A DNA stretch of 64,000 nt from Viola odorata (taxonomy: Eukaryota > Streptophyta > Magnoliopsida > Malpighiales > Violaceae): assembly GCA_963691705.1 (NCBI GenBank), contig OY829540.1:45482158-45546157 (forward strand), written 5' to 3'. Every line of letters starts with the position of its first letter. Within the stretch, counting starts at the first letter, position 1. The position numbers were made by a program, and so were the translations under genes. This document shows positions 27,691 through 41,563 of this stretch, in pieces. Under the pieces are notes generated by a model. That model had not been told where the DNA came from. It worked only from the letters and a program-made list of their open reading frames with translations, and searched no databases.

Positions 27691-29646
27691 TTAACAGACA
27701 ACATGTGCGGACGTGACCAGACACAACATTAAAAACACGATGTGGTGACGTGACCCTTCACAAAGCTTAACAGAGAACATGTGCAAACACAACATTAAAA
27801 ACACGATGTGGGGACGTGACCCTTCACAACGCTTAACAGACAGCATGTGCAAACACAACATTAAAAACATGATGTGGGGACGTGACCCTTCACAACGCTT
27901 AACAGACAACATGTGCAGACGTGACCAGACACAACATTATCAGACGACATGTGCGGAAGTGACCAAACACAACATTGAAAACACGATGTGGGGACGTGAC
28001 CCTTCACAACGCTTAACAGAGAACATGTGCGGACGTAACCAGACACAACATTATCAGACGACATGTGCGGACGTGACCAAACAAAACATTAAAAACACGA
28101 TGTGGGGACGTGACCCTTCACAACGCTTAACAGACAACATATGCGGACGTTACCAGACACAACATTATCAGACGACATGTGCGGACGCGACCAAAAATGA
28201 TGTGGGGACGTGACCCTTCACAACTCTTAACAGGCATCATGTGCGGACGTGACCAGACACAACATTATCAGACGACATGTGCGGATGTGAGCAAACACGA
28301 TGTGGGGACGTGACCCTTCACAACGCTTAACAGACAACATGTGCGGACGTGACCAAACACAACATTAAACATACGATGTGGGGACGTGACCTTTCACAAC
28401 GCTTAACAGAAAACATGTGCAGACGTGACCAGACACAACATTATTAGACGACATGTGCGGACGTGACCAAACACGATGTGAGGACGTAACCCTTCACAAT
28501 GCTTACCAGACAACATGTGCGGACGTGACCAGACACAACATTATCAGACGACATGTGCGGACGTGACCACACACAACATTAAAAACAGGATGTGGGGACG
28601 TGACCCTTCACAACGCTTAACAGACGACATGTGCAGACGTGACCAGACACAACATTATCAGACGACATGTGCGGACGTGACCAAACACGATATGGGGACA
28701 TGACCCTTCAAAACGCTTAACAGACAACATGTGCGGACGTGACCACACACAACATTAAAAACACGATGTGGGGACGTGACCCTTCACAACGCTTAACAGA
28801 CGACATGTGCAGACTTGACCAGACACAACATTATCAGATGACATGTGCGGACGTGACCAAACACAACATTAAAAATACGATGTGGGGACGTGACCCTTTA
28901 GAACGCTTAACAGACAACATGTGCGGACGTGACCAGACACAACATTATCAGACGACATGTGCGGACGTGACCAAACACGATGTGAGGACGTGACCCTTCA
29001 CAACGCTTCACAGACAACATGTTCGGACGTGACCAGACACAACATTATCAGACGACATGTGAGGACGTGACCAAACACAACATATAAAACACGATGTGGG
29101 GACGTGACCTTCACAACGCTTAACAGACAACATGTACAGACGTGACCAGACACAACATTATCTGACGACATGTGCGGACGTGACCAAACACGATGTGGGG
29201 ACGTGACCCTTCACAACGCTTAACAGACAACATGTGCGGACGTGACCAGACACAACATTATAAGACGACATGTGCGGACGTGACCAAACACAACATTAAA
29301 AACACGATGTGTGGGCGTGACCCATCACAACGCTTAACAGACAACATGTGCAGACGTGACCAGACACAACATTATCAGACGACATGTGCGGATGTGACCA
29401 AACACGATGTGGGGACGTGACCCTTCACAACGCTTAACAGACAACATGTACGGACGTGACCAGACACAACATTATCAGACGACATGTGAGGACGTGACCA
29501 AACACAACATATAAAACACGATGTGGGGACGTGACCTTCACAACGCTTAACAGACAACATGTACAGACGTGACCAGACACAACATTATCTGACGACATGT
29601 GCGTACGTGACCAAACACGATGTGGGGACGTGACCCTTCACAACGC
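27691..29646 (+). repeat. HOR type 3, 1956 bp
   Basis: Matches the 22109 unit at a 5582 bp offset up to about 29430. It then has 213 extra bp (a second GTGAGGACG / CATATAAAACACG / ATGTACAG / TTATCTGACG block at 29441-29630) before the next landmark. Private change: AACATGTTCGGACG near 29019. Confidence 0.87.
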
Positions 29647-31718
29647 TTAACAGACAACATGTGCGGACGTGACCAGACACAACATTAAAAACACGATGTG
29701 GTGACGTGACCCTTCACAAAGCTTATCAGAGAACATGTGCAAACACAACATTAAAAACACGATGTGGGGACGTGACCCTTCACAACGCTTAACAGACAGC
29801 ATGTGCAAACACAACATTAAAAACATGATGTGGGGACGTGACCCTTCACAACGCTTAACAGACAACATGTGCAGACGTGACCAGACACAACATTATCAGA
29901 CGACATGTGCGGAAGTGACAAAACACAACATTGAAAACACGATGTGGGGACGTGACCCTTCACAACGCTTAACAGAGAACATGTGCGGACGTGACCAGAC
30001 ACAACATTATCAGAAGACATGTGCGGACGTGACCAAACACAACATTAAAAACACGATGTGGGGACGTGACCCTTCACAACGCTTAACAGACAACATATGC
30101 GGACGTTACCAGACACAACATTATCAGACGACATGTGCGGACGCGACCAAAAACGATGTGGGGACGTGACCCTTCACAACTCTTAACTAGCATCATGTGC
30201 GCACGTGACCAAACACAACATTATCAGACGACATGTGCGGATGTGAGCAAACACGATGTGGGGACGTGACCCTTCACAACGCTTAACAGACAACATGTGC
30301 GGACGTGACCAAACACAACATTAAACATACGATGTGGGGACGTGACCTTTCACAACGCTTAACAGAAGACATGTGCAGACGTGACCAGACACAACATTAT
30401 TAGACGACATGTGCGGACGTGACCAAACACGATGTGAGGACGTAACCCTTCACAATGCTTACCAGACAACATGTGCGGACGTGACCAGACACAACATTAT
30501 CAGACGACATGTGCGGATGTGACCACACACAACATTAAAAACAGGATGTGGGGACGTGACCCTTCACAACGCTTAACAGACAACATGTACGGACGTGACC
30601 AGACACAACATTATCAGACGACATGTGAGGACGTGACCAAACACAACATATAAAACACGATGTGGGGACGTGACCTTCACAACGCTTAACAGACAACATG
30701 TACAGACGTGACCAGACACAACATTATCTGACGACATGTGCGTACGTGACCAAACACGATGTGGGGACGTGACCCTTCACAACGCTTAACAGACAACATG
30801 TGCGGACGTGACCAGACACAACATTAAAAACACGATGTGGTGACGTGACCCTTCACAAAGCTTATCAGAGAACATGTGCAAACACAACATTAAAAACACG
30901 ATGTGGGGACGTGACCCTTCACAACGCTTAACAGACAGCATGTGCAAACACAACATTAAAAACATGATGTGGGGACGTGACCCTTCACAACGCTTAACAG
31001 ACAACATGTGCAGACGTGACCAGACACAACATTATCAGACGACATGTGCGGAAGTGACAAAACACAACATTGAAAACACGATGTGGGGACGTGACCCTTC
31101 ACAACGCTTAACAGAGAACATGTGCGGACGTGACCAGACACAACATTATCAGAAGACATGTGCGGACGTGACCAAACACAACATTAAAAACACGATGTGG
31201 GGACGTGACCCTTCACAACGCTTAACAGACAACATATGCGGACGTTACCAGACACAACATTATCAGACGACATGTGCGGACGCGACCAAAAACGATGTGG
31301 GGACGTGACCCTTCACAACTCTTAACTAGCATCATGTGCGCACGTGACCAAACACAACATTATCAGACGACATGTGCGGATGTGAGCAAACACGATGTGG
31401 GGACGTGACCCTTCACAACGCTTAACAGACAACATGTGCGGACGTGACCAAACACAACATTAAACATACGATGTGGGGACGTGACCTTTCACAACGCTTA
31501 ACAGAAGACATGTGCAGACGTGACCAGACACAACATTATTAGACGACATGTGCGGACGTGACCAAACACGATGTGAGGACGTAACCCTTCACAATGCTTA
31601 CCAGACAACATGTGCGGACGTGACCAGACACAACATTATCAGACGACATGTGCGGATGTGACCACACACAACATTAAAAACAGGATGTGGGGACGTGACC
31701 CTTCACAACGCTTAACAG
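29441..31718 (+). repeat. Tandem duplication, two copies of 1139 bp
   Basis: Copies at about 29441-30579 and 30580-31718. Both carry the same otherwise rare changes: AACATGTACGGACG at their start, GCGTACGTGACC (near 29601 and 30740), GAAGTGACAAAACAC, ATCAGAAGACATG and AACTAGCATCATGTGCGCAC. Shared private changes at constant spacing mean the duplication came after those mutations. Confidence 0.92.
29647..30785 (+). repeat. HOR type 3, 1139 bp (shortest complete type 3 unit)
   Basis: Carries AAGCTTATCAGAG in place of AAGCTTAACAGAG, a variant that marks a sublineage of type 3. The unit is short because a GCGGATGTGACCACACAC... segment joins directly to the AACATGTACGG block near 30580. Confidence 0.87.
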
Positions 31719-32490
31719 ACGACATGTGCAGACGTGACCAGACACAACATTATCAGACGACATGTGCGGACGTGACCAAACACGATATGGGGACATGACC
31801 CTTCAAAACGCTTAACAGACAACATGTGCGGACGTGACCACGCACAACATTAAAAACACGATGTGGGGACGTGACCCTTCACAACGCTTAACAGACAACA
31901 TGTGCGGACGTGACCAGATACAACATTATAAGACGACATGTGCGAACGTTACCAGACACAACATTATCAGACAACATGTGCGGACGTGACCAAACACGAT
32001 GTGAGGACGTGACCCTTCACAAAACTTCACAGACAACATGTGCGGACGTGACCAGACACAACATTATCAGACGACATGTGAGGACGTGACCAAACACAAC
32101 ATATGAAACACGATGTGGGGACGTGACCTTCACAACGCTTAACAGACAACGTGTACAGACGTGACCAGACACAACATTATCTGACGACATGTGCGGACGT
32201 GACCAAACACGATGTGGGGACGTGACCCTTCACAACGCTTAACAGACAACATGTGCGGACGTGACCAGACACAACATTATCAGACGACATGTGCGGACGT
32301 GACCAGACACAACATTATCAGACGACATGTGCGGACGTGACCAAACACAACATTAAAAACACGATGTGTGGGCGTGACCCATCACAATGCTTAACAGACA
32401 ACATGTGCAGACGTGACCTGACACAACATTATCAGACGACATGTGCGGATGTGACCAAGCACGATGTGGGGACGTGACCCTTCACAACGC
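30786..32490 (+). repeat. HOR type 3, 1705 bp
   Basis: AAGCTTATCAGAG sublineage. Contains CATATGAAACACG near 32100 instead of CATATAAAACACG, AACGTGTACAG near 32149, and two G monomers in a row near 32256-32331. It matches the 36301 unit at +5515 bp throughout. Confidence 0.87.
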
Positions 32491-33420
32491 TTAACAGACA
32501 ACATGTGCGGACGTGACCAGACACAACATTAAAAACACGATGTGGTGACGTGACCCTTCACAAAGCTTAACAGAGAACATGTGCAAACACAACATTAAAA
32601 ACACGATGTGGGGACGTGACCCTTCACAACGCTTAACAGACAGCATGTGCAAACACAACATTAAAAACATGATGTGGGGACGTGACCCTTCACAACGCTT
32701 AACAGACAACATGTGCAGACGTGACCAGACACAACATTATCAGACGACATGTGCGGAAGTGACCAAACACAACATTGAAAACACGATGTGGGGACGTGAC
32801 CCTTCACAACGCTTAACAGAGAACATGTGCGGACGTGACCAGACACAACATTATCAGACGACATGTGCGGACGTGACCAAACAAAACATTAAAAACACGA
32901 TGTGGGGACGTGACCCTTCACAACGCTTAACAGACAACATGTGCGGACGTTACCAGACACAACATTATCAGACGACATGTGCGGACGCGACCAAAAACGA
33001 TGTGGGGACGTGACCCTTCACAACTCTTAACAGGCATCATGTGCGGACGTGACCAGACACAACATTATCAGACGACATGTGCGGATGTGACCAAACACGA
33101 TGTGAGGACGTAACCCTTCACAATGCTTACCAGACAACATGTGCGGACGTGACCAGACACAACATTATCAGACGACATGTGCGGACGTGACCACACACAA
33201 CATTAAAAACAGGATGTGGGGACGTGACCCTTCACAACGCTTAACAGACGACATGTGCAGACGTGACCAGACACAACATTATCAGACGACATGTGCGGAC
33301 GTGACCAAACACGATATGGGGACATGACCCTTCAAAACGCTTAACAGACAACATGTGCGGACGTGACCACACACAACATTAAAAACACGATGTGGGGACG
33401 TGACCCTTCACAACGCTTAA
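30786..33420 (+). repeat. Segmental duplication, left copy (partner about 36301-38935, offset 5515 bp)
   Basis: Landmarks 30786/36301 and 32491/38006, the CATATGAAACACG variant (32100/37615) and the doubled G monomer all lie 5515 bp apart. The match ends near 33420, where the right copy turns into an AACATGTACAG monomer. Small differences include AAGCTTAACAG at 32491 against AAGCTTATCAG at 38006. Confidence 0.88.
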
Positions 33421-34733
33421 CAGACAACATGTGCAGACTTGACCACACACAACATTATCAGATGACATGTGCGGACGTGACCAAACACAACATTAAAAAT
33501 ACGATGTGGGGACGTGACCAAACACAACATTAAAAACACGATGTGTGGGCGTGACCCATCACAACGCTTAACAGACAACATGTGCAGACGTGACCAGACA
33601 CAACATTATCAGACGACATGTGCGGATGTGACCAAACACGATGTGGGGACGTGACCCTTCACAACGCTTAACAGACAACATGTGCTGACGTGACCAGACA
33701 CAACATTATCAGACGACATGTGCGGACGTGACCAGACACAACATTATAAGACGACATGTGCGGACGTGACCAGACACAACATTAAAAATACATGTGCGGA
33801 CGTGACCAGACACAACATTATAAGACGACATGTGCGTACGTGACCAAACACAACATTAAAAACACGATGTGTGGGCGTGACCCATCACAACGCTTAACAG
33901 ACAACATGTGCAGACGTGACCAGACACAACATTATCAGACGACATGTGCGGATGTGACCAAACACGATGTGGGGACGTGACCCTTCACAACGCTTAACAG
34001 ACAACATGTGCTGACGTGACCAGACACAACATTATCAGACGACATGTGCGGACGTGTCCAAACACGATGTGAGGACGTGACCCTTCACAACGCTTCACAG
34101 ACAACATGTGCGGACGTGACCAGACACAACATTATCAGACGACATGTGAGGACGTGACCAAACACAACATATAAAACACGATGTGGGGACGTGACCTTCA
34201 CAACGCTTAACAGACAACATGTACAGACGTGACCAGACACAACATTATCTGACGACATGTGCGGACGTGACCAAACACGATGTGGGGACGTGACCCTTCA
34301 CAACGCTTAACAGACAACATGTGCGGACGTGACCAGACACAACATTATAAGACGACATGTGCGGACGTGACCAAACACAACATTAAAAACACGATGTGTG
34401 GGCGTGACCCATCACAACGCTTAACAGACAACATGTGCAGACGTGACCAGACACAACATTATCAGACGACATGTGCGGATGTGACCAAACACGATGTGGG
34501 GACGTGACCCTTCACAACGCTTAACAGACAACATGTGCGGACGTGACCAGACACAACATTATCAGACGACATGTGAGGACGTGACCAAACACAACATATA
34601 AAACACGATGTGGGGACGTGACCTTCACAACGCTTAACAGACAACATGTACAGACGTGACCAGACACAACATTATCTGACGACATGTGCGGACGTGACCA
34701 AACACGATGTGGGGACGTGACCCTTCACAACGC
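32491..34733 (+). repeat. HOR type 3, 2243 bp
   Basis: AAGCTTAACAG sublineage. Contains a run of G-like monomers at 33680-33867 and a GCGGACGTGTCC change near 34050. The unit at 39321 has the same length and the same internal events. Confidence 0.87.
33680..33867 (+). repeat. Run of G-like monomers with one 36 bp chimera
   Basis: Successive monomer starts at 33680, 33718, 33756, 33792 and 33830 give lengths 38, 38, 36 and 38 without an intervening W or K. The 36 bp member begins as G (GACCAGACACAACATT) and ends as K (AAAAATAC), then joins to ATGTG with K's final CG lost. The run is copied at 40510-40697. Confidence 0.85.
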
Positions 34734-36300
34734 TTAACAGACAACATGTGCGGACGTGACCAGACACAACATTAAAAACACGATGTGGTGACGTGACCCT
34801 TCACAAAGCTTATCAGAGAACATGTGCAAACACAACATTAAAAACACGATGTGGGGACGTGACCCTTCACAACGCTTAACAGACAGCATGTGCAAACACA
34901 ACATTAAAAACATGATGTGGGGACGTGACCCTTCACAACGCTTAACAGACAACATGTGCAGACGTGACCAGACACAACATTATCAGACGACATGTGCGGA
35001 AGTGACCAAACACAACATTGAAAACACGATGTGGGGACGTGAACCTTCACAACGCTTAACAGAGAACATGTGCGGACGTGACCAGACACAACATTATCAG
35101 ACGACATGTGCGGACGTGACCAAACAAAACATTAAAAACACGATGTGGGGACGTGACCCTTCACAACGCTTAACAGACAACATGTGCGGACGTTACCAGA
35201 CACAACATTATCAGACGACATGTGCGGACGCGACCAAAAACGATGTGGGGACGTGACCCTTCACAACTCTTAACAGGCATCATGTGCGGACGTGACCAGA
35301 CACAACATTATCAGACGACATGTGCGGATGTGAGCAAACACGATGTGGGGACGTGACCCTTCACAACGCTTAACAGACAACATGTGCGGACGTGACCAAA
35401 CACAACATTAAACATACGATGTGGGGACGTGACCTTTCACAACGCTTAACAGAAAACATGTGCAGACGTGACCAGACACAACATTATTAGACGACATGTG
35501 CGGACGTGACCAAACACGATGTGAGGACGTAACCCTTCACAATGCTTACCAGACAACATGTGCGGACGTGACCAGACACAACATTATCAGACGACATGTG
35601 CGGACGTGACCACACACAACATTAAAAACAGGATGTGGGGACGTGACCTTCACAACGCTTAACAGACAACATGTACAGACGTGACCCTTCACAACGCTTA
35701 ACAGACGACATGTGCAGACGTGACCAGACACAACATTATCAGACGACATGTGCGGACGTGACCAAACACGATATGGGGACATGACCCTTCAAAACGCTTA
35801 ACAGACAACATGTGCGGACGTGACCACACACAACATTAAAAACACGATGTGGGGACGTGACCCTTCACAACGCTTAACAGACGACATGTGCAGACTTGAC
35901 CAGACACAACATTATCAGATGACATGTGCGGACGTGACCAAACACAACATTAAAAATACGATGTGGGGACGTGACCCTTTAGAACGCTTAACAGACAACA
36001 TGTGCGGACGTGAGCAGACACAACATTATCAGACGACATGTGCGGACGTGACCAAACACGATGTGAGGACGTGACCCTTCACAACGCTTCACAGACAACA
36101 TGTGCGGACGTGACCAGACACAACATTATCAGACGACATGTGAGGACGTGACCAAACACAACATATAAAACACGATGTGGGGACGTGACCTTCACAACGC
36201 TTAACAGACAACATGTACAGACGTGACCAGACACAACATTATCTGACGACATGTGCGGACGTGATAAAACACGATGTGGGGACGTGACCCTTCACAACGC
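34734..36300 (+). repeat. HOR type 3, 1567 bp
   Basis: AAGCTTATCAG sublineage with CAAACAAAACATT near 35124. Contains a GTGACCTTCACAACG...ATGTACAGACGTGACCC fusion near 35640-35690 that also occurs in the 41564 and 44798 units. Private change: GTGAACCTTCAC near 35039. Confidence 0.87.
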
Positions 36301-38005
36301 TTAACAGACAACATGTGCGGACGTGACCAGACACAACATTAAAAACACGATGTGGTGACGTGACCCTTCACAAAGCTTATCAGAGAACATGTGCAAACAC
36401 AACATTAAAAACACGATGTGGGGACGTGACCCTTCACAACGCTTAACAGACAGCATGTGCAAACACAACATTAAAAACATGAGGTGGGGACGTGACCCTT
36501 CACAACGCTTAACAGACAACATGTGCAGACGTGACCAGACACAACATTATCAGACGACATGTGCGGAAGTGACCAAACACAACATTGAAAACACGATGTG
36601 GGGACGTGACCCTTCACAACGCTTAACAGAGAACATGTGCGGACGTGACCAGACACAACATTATCAGACGACATGTGCGGACGTGACCAAACACAACATT
36701 AAAAACACGATGTGGGGACGTGACCCTTCACAACGCTTAACAGACAACATATGCGGACGTTACCAGACACAACATTATCAGACGACATGTGCGGACGCGA
36801 CCAAAAACGATGTGGGGACGTGACCCTTCACAACTCTTAACTAGCATCATGTGCGCACGTGACCAAACACAACATTATCAGACGACATGTGCGGATGTGA
36901 GCAAACACGATGTGGGGACGTGACCCTTCACAACGCTTAACAGACAACATGTGCGGACGTGACCAAACACAACATTAAACATACGATGTGGGGACGTGAC
37001 CTTTCACAACGCTTAACAGAAGACATGTGCAGACGTGACCAGACACAACATTATTAGACGACATGTGCGGACGTGACCAAACACGATGTGAGGACGTAAC
37101 CCTTCACAATGCTTACCAGACAACATGTGCGGACGTGACCAGACACAACATTATCAGACGACATGTGCGGATGTGACCACACACAACATTAAAAACAGGA
37201 TGTGGGGACGTGACCCTTCACAACGCTTAACAGACGACATGTGCAGACGTGACCAGACACAACATTATCAGAAGACATGTGCGGACGTGACCAAACACGA
37301 TATGGGGACATGACCCTTCAAAACGCTTAACAGACAACATGTGCGGACGTGACCACGCACAACATTAAAAACACGATGTGGGGACGTGACCCTTCACAAC
37401 GCTTAACAGACAACATGTGCGGACGTGACCAGATACAACATTATAAGACGACATGTGCGAACGTTACCAGACACAACATTATCAGACAACATGTGCGGAC
37501 GTGACCAAACACGATGTGAGGACGTGACCCTTCACAAAACTTCACAGACAACATGTGCGGACGTGACCAGACACAACATTATCAGACGACATGTGAGGAC
37601 GTGACCAAACACAACATATGAAACACGATGTGGGGACGTGACCTTCACAACGCTTAACAGACAACGTGTACAGACGTGACCAGACACAACATTATCTGAC
37701 GACATGTGCGGACGTGACCAAACACGATGTGGGGACGTGACCCTTCACAACGCTTAACAGACAACATGTGCGGACGTGACCAGACACAACATTATCAGAC
37801 GACATGTGCGGACGTGACCAGACACAACATTATCAGACGACATGTGCGGACGTGACCAAACACAACATTAAAAACACGATGTGTGGGCGTGACCCATCAC
37901 AATGCTTAACAGACAACATGTGCAGACGTGACCTGACACAACATTATCAGACGACATGTGCGGACGTGACCAAGCACGATGTGGGGACGTGACCCTTCAC
38001 AACGC
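36301..38005 (+). repeat. HOR type 3, 1705 bp
   Basis: Near copy of the 30786 unit (offset 5515 bp), including AACTAGCATCATGTGCGCAC near 36839 and CATATGAAAC near 37615. Private changes are ACATGAGGTGGGG near 36478 and ATAAAACACG near 36262 just upstream. Confidence 0.87.
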
Positions 38006-39320
38006 TTAACAGACAACATGTGCGGACGTGACCAGACACAACATTAAAAACACGATGTGGTGACGTGACCCTTCACAAAGCTTATCAGAGAACATGTGCA
38101 AACACAACATTAAAAACACGATGTGGGGACGTGACCCTTCACAACGCTTAACAGACAGCATGTGCAAACACAACATTAAAAACATGATGTGGGGACGTGA
38201 CCCTTCACAACGCTTAACAGACAACATGTGCAGACGTGACCAGACACAACATTATCAGACGACATGTGCGGAAGTGACCAAACACAACATTGAAAACACG
38301 ATGTGGGGACGTGACCCTTCACAACGCTTAACAGAGAACATGTGCGGACGTGACCAGACACAACATTATCAGACGACATGTGCGGACGTGACCAAACACA
38401 ACATTAAAAACACGATGTGGGGACGTGACCCTTCACAACGCTTAACAGACAACATATGCGGACGTTACCAGACACAACATTATCAGACGACATGTGCGGA
38501 CGCGACCAAAAACGATGTGGGGACGTGACCCTTCACAACTCTTAACAGGCATCATGTGCGGACGTGACCAGACACAACATTATCAGACGACATGTGCGGA
38601 TGTGACCAAACACGATGTGAGGACGTAACCCTTCACAATGCTTACCAGACAACATGTGCGGACGTGACCAGACACAACATTATCAGACGACATGTGCGGA
38701 CGTGACCACACACAACATTAAAAACAGGATGTGGGGACGTGACCCTTCACAACGCTTAACAGACGACATGTGCAGACGTGACCAGACACAACATTATCAG
38801 ACGACATGTGCGGACGTGACCAAACACGATATGGGGACATGACCCTTCAAAACGCTTAACAGACAACATGTGCGGACGTGACCACACACAACATTAAAAA
38901 CACGATGTGGGGACGTGACCCTTCACAACGCTTAACAGACAACATGTACAGACGTGACCAGACACAACATTATCTGACGACATGTGCGGACGTGACCAAA
39001 CACGATGTGGGGACGTGACCCTTCACAACGCTTCACAGACAACATGTGCGGACGTGACCAGACACAACATTAAAAACACGATGTGGTGACGTGACCCTTC
39101 ACAACGCTTCACAGACAACATGTGCGGACGTGACCAGACACAACATTATCAGACGACATGTGAGGACGTGACCAAACACAACATATAAAACACGATGTGG
39201 GGACGTGACCTTCACAACGCTTAACAGACAACATGTACAGACGTGACCAGACACAACATTATCTGACGACATGTGCGGACGTGACCAAACACGATGTGGG
39301 GACGTGACCCTTCACAACGC
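38006..39320 (+). repeat. HOR type 3, 1315 bp
   Basis: Its first 930 bp or so match the start of the next unit (39321-40255) at a 1315 bp offset. Near 39065 it has an extra GTGGTGACGTGACC monomer followed by AACGCTTCACAG, a landmark-like W without the HindIII site. Confidence 0.86.
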
Positions 39321-41563
39321 TTAACAGACAACATGTGCGGACGTGACCAGACACAACATTAAAAACACGATGTGGTGACGTGACCCTTCACAAAGCTTAT
39401 CAGAGAACATGTGCAAACACAACATTAAAAACACGATGTGGGGACGTGACCCTTCACAACGCTTAACAGACAGCATGTGCAAACACAACATTAAAAACAT
39501 GATGTGGGGACGTGACCCTTCACAACGCTTAACAGACAACATGTGCAGACGTGACCAGACACAACATTATCAGACGACATGTGCGGAAGTGACCAAACAC
39601 AACATTGAAAACACGATGTGGGGACGTGACCCTTCACAACGCTTAACAGAGAACATGTGCGGACGTGACCAGACACAACATTATCAGACGACATGTGCGG
39701 ACGTGACCAAACACAACATTAAAAACACGATGTGGGGACGTGACCCTTCACAACGCTTAACAGACAACATATGCGGACGTTACCAGACACAACATTATCA
39801 GACGACATGTGCGGACGCGACCAAAAACGATGTGGGGACGTGACCCTTCACAACTCTTAACAGGCATCATGTGCGGACGTGACCAGACACAACATTATCA
39901 GACGACATGTGCGGATGTGACCAAACACGATGTGAGGACGTAACCCTTCACAATGCTTACCAGACAACATGTGCGGACGTGACCAGACACAACATTATCA
40001 GACGACATGTGCGGACGTGACCACACACAACATTAAAAACAGGATGTGGGGACGTGACCCTTCACAACGCTTAACAGACGACATGTGCAGACGTGACCAG
40101 ACACAACATTATCAGACGACATGTGCGGACGTGACCAAACACGATATGGGGACATGACCCTTCAAAACGCTTAACAGACAACATGTGCGGACGTGACCAC
40201 ACACAACATTAAAAACACGATGTGGGGACGTGACCCTTCACAACGCTTAACAGACAACATGTGCAGACTTGACCACACACAACATTATCAGATGACATGT
40301 GCGGACGTGACCAAACACAACATTAAAAATACGATGTGGGGACGTGACCAAACACAACATTAAAAACACGATGTGTGGGCGTGACCCATCACAACGCTTA
40401 ACAGACAACATGTGCAGACGTGACCAGACACAACATTATCAGACGACATGTGCGGATGTGACCAAACACGATGTGGGGACGTGACCCTTCACAACGCTTA
40501 ACAGACAACATGTGCTGACGTGACCAGACACAACATTATCAGACGACATGTGCGGACGTGACCAGACACAACATTATAAGACGACATGTGCGGACGTGAC
40601 CAGACACAACATTAAAAATACATGTGCGGACGTGACCAGACACAACATTATAAGACGACATGTGCGGACGTGACCAAACACAACATTAAAAACACGATGT
40701 GTGGGCGTGACCCATCACAACGCTTAACAGACAACATGTGCAGACGTGACCAGACACAACATTATCAGACGACATGTGCGGATGTGACCAAACACGATGT
40801 GGGGACGTGACCCTTCACAACGCTTAACAGACAACATGTGCTGACGTGACCAGACACAACATTATCAGATGACATGTGCGGACGTGTCCAAACACGATGT
40901 GAGGACGTGACCCTTCACAACGCTTCACAGACAACATGTGCGGACGTGACCAGACACAACATTATCAGACGACATGTGAGGACGTGACCAAACACAACAT
41001 ATAAAACACGATGTGGGGACGTGACCTTCACAACGCTTAACAGACAACATGTACAGACGTGACCAGACACAACATTATCTGACGACATGTGCGGACGTGA
41101 CCAAACACGATGTGGGGACGTGACCCTTCACAACGCTTAACAGACAACATGTGCGGACGTGACCAGACACAACATTATAAGACGACATGTGCGGACGTGA
41201 CCAAACACAACATTAAAAACACGATGTGTGGGCGTGACCCATCACAACGCTTAACAGACAACATGTGCAGACGTGACCAGACACAACATTATCAGACGAC
41301 ATGTGCGGATGTGACCAAACACGATGTGGGGACGTGACCCTTCACAACGCTTAACAGACAACATGTGCGGACGTGACCAGACACAACATTATCAGACGAC
41401 ATGTGAGGACGTGACCAAACACAACATATAAAACACGATGTGGGGACGTGACCTTCACAACGCTTAACAGACAACATGTACAGACGTGACCAGACACAAC
41501 ATTATCTGACGACATGTGCGGACGTGACCAAACACGATGTGGGGACGTGACCCTTCACAACGC
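39321..41563 (+). repeat. HOR type 3, 2243 bp
   Basis: Repeats the 32491 unit at +6830 bp, but with AAGCTTATCAG like its left neighbour. This suggests that its start came from the 38006 unit and its remainder from the 32491 unit. Private change: CAGATGACATG near 40866. Confidence 0.86.

Larger units (their letters stand above)
32491..39320 (+). repeat. Large tandem duplication, left copy (6830 bp)
   Basis: Covers HORs of 2243, 1567, 1705 and 1315 bp. The right copy starts at 39321 and repeats the series 2243, 1567, 1667; the last is 38 bp shorter because one G monomer is single instead of double. Private features such as the G-monomer run (33680/40510), GTGTCCAAACACG (34050/40880) and GAGCAGACAC (36011/42841) lie 6830 bp apart. 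Confidence 0.9.

Noticed and set aside
39060..39115. An additional HOR landmark
   Set aside because: The GTGGTGACGTGACC monomer is there, but it lacks AAGCTT and the following J monomers and continues as AACGCTTCACAG, so it is a fragment and not a HOR start.
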